Of a DNA stretch of 64,000 nucleotides, positions 63,177 to 64,000 are shown one piece after another. Position 1 is the first letter of the stretch, and every line of letters starts with the position of its first letter. The notes under the pieces were generated by a model. That model made no database searches and had not been told where the DNA came from. It saw nothing but the letters and a program-made list of their open reading frames with translations. A program made the position numbers and the translations under genes. Origin of the DNA: Glycine soja (Eukaryota; Streptophyta; Magnoliopsida; Fabales; Fabaceae); contig NC_041008.1 in the NCBI RefSeq assembly GCF_004193775.1, positions 8,758,731 through 8,822,730 on the forward strand, read 5' to 3'.

Positions 63177-63500
63177 GTGGAGAAACAAAGAGTCAAGAGT
63201 CACCAGTACTCAGACTGCGCTGATAGGCTGCTTGAGACGGTGTCGTTTCTGTTGAAAACCATGGATGATTTTTGGAACGGGAATGGCAACGTCAGCGAGG
63301 CAGAGGCGGCATTGGAGGCCATGAAATCAAAAAAGGAAGAGATGCAAAAAGAGATTAACGGGAGGCTTTACCCGACGCTGAAGGAGGGAGAGGAAGGCGC
63401 TGTGGAAACAGTCCAGGAAGGCAAATATAGTGACGAAGGAGAAGGAGAAGGCGAATATGGCAAAGAAGGAGAAGGAGAATGCACTCTTAACCCTAGTTGA
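63177..63500 (+). pseudogene. Unidentified captured coiled-coil gene fragment
   Basis: An open frame of 107 codons from a GTG (first ATG at 63261). It reads QRVKSHQYSDCADRLLETVS, then MDDFWNGNGNVSEAEAALEA and KSKKEEMQKEINGRLYPTLK, followed by a Gly/Glu-rich tail (about residues 72-101) that looks like a frameshifted, Lys/Glu-rich coiled coil; the other frame gives KANIVTKEKEKANMAKKEKE. It is GC-rich for its surroundings. I do not recognise the family. Its place between CACTA subterminal repeats suggests a third captured gene 5' end. It could still be translated. Confidence 0.4.
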
Positions 63501-63776
63501 CATTTCAATTCGATGACTATGCCTTTGCCATCTTTGAAGATTTTTAACAAAGGATTGAGGAGACAAAGACGGTTTTCTTTAAAAAATCATAGTTGAACAC
63601 TTTTAAGACGATTTTAATAAAGCAGTCTTTGAACACTCTATTAAGATGATTTTTATAATATCGCTGTTGTATGTTTCCTATCATTTATAAAATTATCACT
63701 GCTTGATATTTTAAAATGATTTTTGAAAATCGTCTTAAAATGTGTGTCGTAAAAAATTATTTTTGTAATAGCGTAA

Positions 63777-64000
63777 GCATCTAATATAATCATGAAAATA
63801 ACCATTCAAATCAAATATCTCAATTCTAAAATACATAAAATACCATTCAAAAGTCTTAAAATCCTAAAGTCTTAAATCCAAATATTAGTCTTAATGATAG
63901 TTCAACAACATCATAATACCAACTTGTTAAGACAACATAACCAATCTATTATTAATTTATTATTTTGTATTAACTATTACTTAGGTGGATTTAACGAGTC
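63777..64000. other. AT-rich right edge
   Basis: Host flank beyond the CACTA element. No gene or repeat recognised. Confidence 0.3.

Larger units (their letters stand above)
60623..63773. mobile_element. CACTA-superfamily element carrying host gene fragments
   Basis: A 3151-bp element. The left terminus is CACTAATGCAAAAAGA; the right terminus on the minus strand is CGCTATTACAAAAATA. A 3-bp duplication TAA flanks it (60620-60622 and 63774-63776). Both subterminal zones (60660-61130 and 63140-63150, 63560-63745) are crowded with variants of TTCTAAGACGGTTTTC in both orientations, the transposase-binding architecture of CACTA elements such as soybean Tgm. No transposase ORF is present, so it is non-autonomous. 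The interior contains pieces of a PDR-type ABCG transporter, a TatA/Tha4 gene and an unidentified gene. Soybean Tgm-Express1 is a known precedent for a gene-fragment-rich CACTA element. Confidence 0.85.

Overview
The window looks like nuclear DNA of a flowering plant, most likely soybean (Glycine) or a very close legume. It is AT-rich, its genes have many introns with GT-AG borders, its proteins are plant-specific, and it holds repeat families I associate with soybean: blocks of CGCTTAGCG-type palindromes, a CACTA element with subterminal repeats based on TCTAAGACGGTTTT, and Mutator-type ends reading CTTAAATATG. The species call is inference. No bacterial, organellar, rRNA, tRNA or CRISPR feature was found.

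Six genes can be spliced by eye into intact proteins. In order they are: a BEE1/BEE3-type bHLH transcription factor (minus, 11044-12654, 6 exons, 272 aa); an R2R3-MYB factor (plus, 24947-26181, 3 exons, 311 aa); ribosomal protein eS7 (plus, 29435-30660, 5 coding exons, 191 aa, with a telo-box promoter and a leader intron); a receptor-like cytoplasmic kinase related to the cysteine-rich RLKs (minus, 33047-35109, 5 exons, 387 aa); the JAMM deubiquitinase AMSH1 (plus, 39321-45572, 14 exons, 519 aa); and a single-exon, plant-specific protein of unknown function (plus, 56633-57367, 244 aa). They do not form an operon or pathway. They are ordinary neighbours with their own promoters, covering hormone-responsive transcription, translation, kinase signalling and endosomal deubiquitination.

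Between AMSH1 and the last gene lies a decayed ARM-repeat/BTB gene of the ARIA/ABAP1 family (minus, 46490-51221). It has lost its N-terminus and its whole BTB core and carries frameshifts. Two transposons sit in it: a hAT-type element (47357-47928) and a Pack-MULE-like element (48901-50089) with about 230-bp terminal inverted repeats, a perfect 9-bp target duplication and a captured piece of an ERD7-like senescence gene.

The right end holds the most striking structure, a 3.15-kb CACTA element (60623-63773, TAA target duplication). It carries pieces of at least two host genes, a PDR-type ABCG transporter whose Walker A motif is deleted and a thylakoid TatA/Tha4 translocase subunit, plus a third, unidentified coiled-coil ORF.

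The left end (about 340-2290 and 4470-5240) holds two direct copies and one inverted copy of a retroelement-like family. The other long gaps (12.8-24.9, 35.2-39.0 and 51.3-56.6 kb) are AT-rich with MITE remnants, short tandem duplications, a copia-like LTR fragment, a candidate Helitron and microsatellites.
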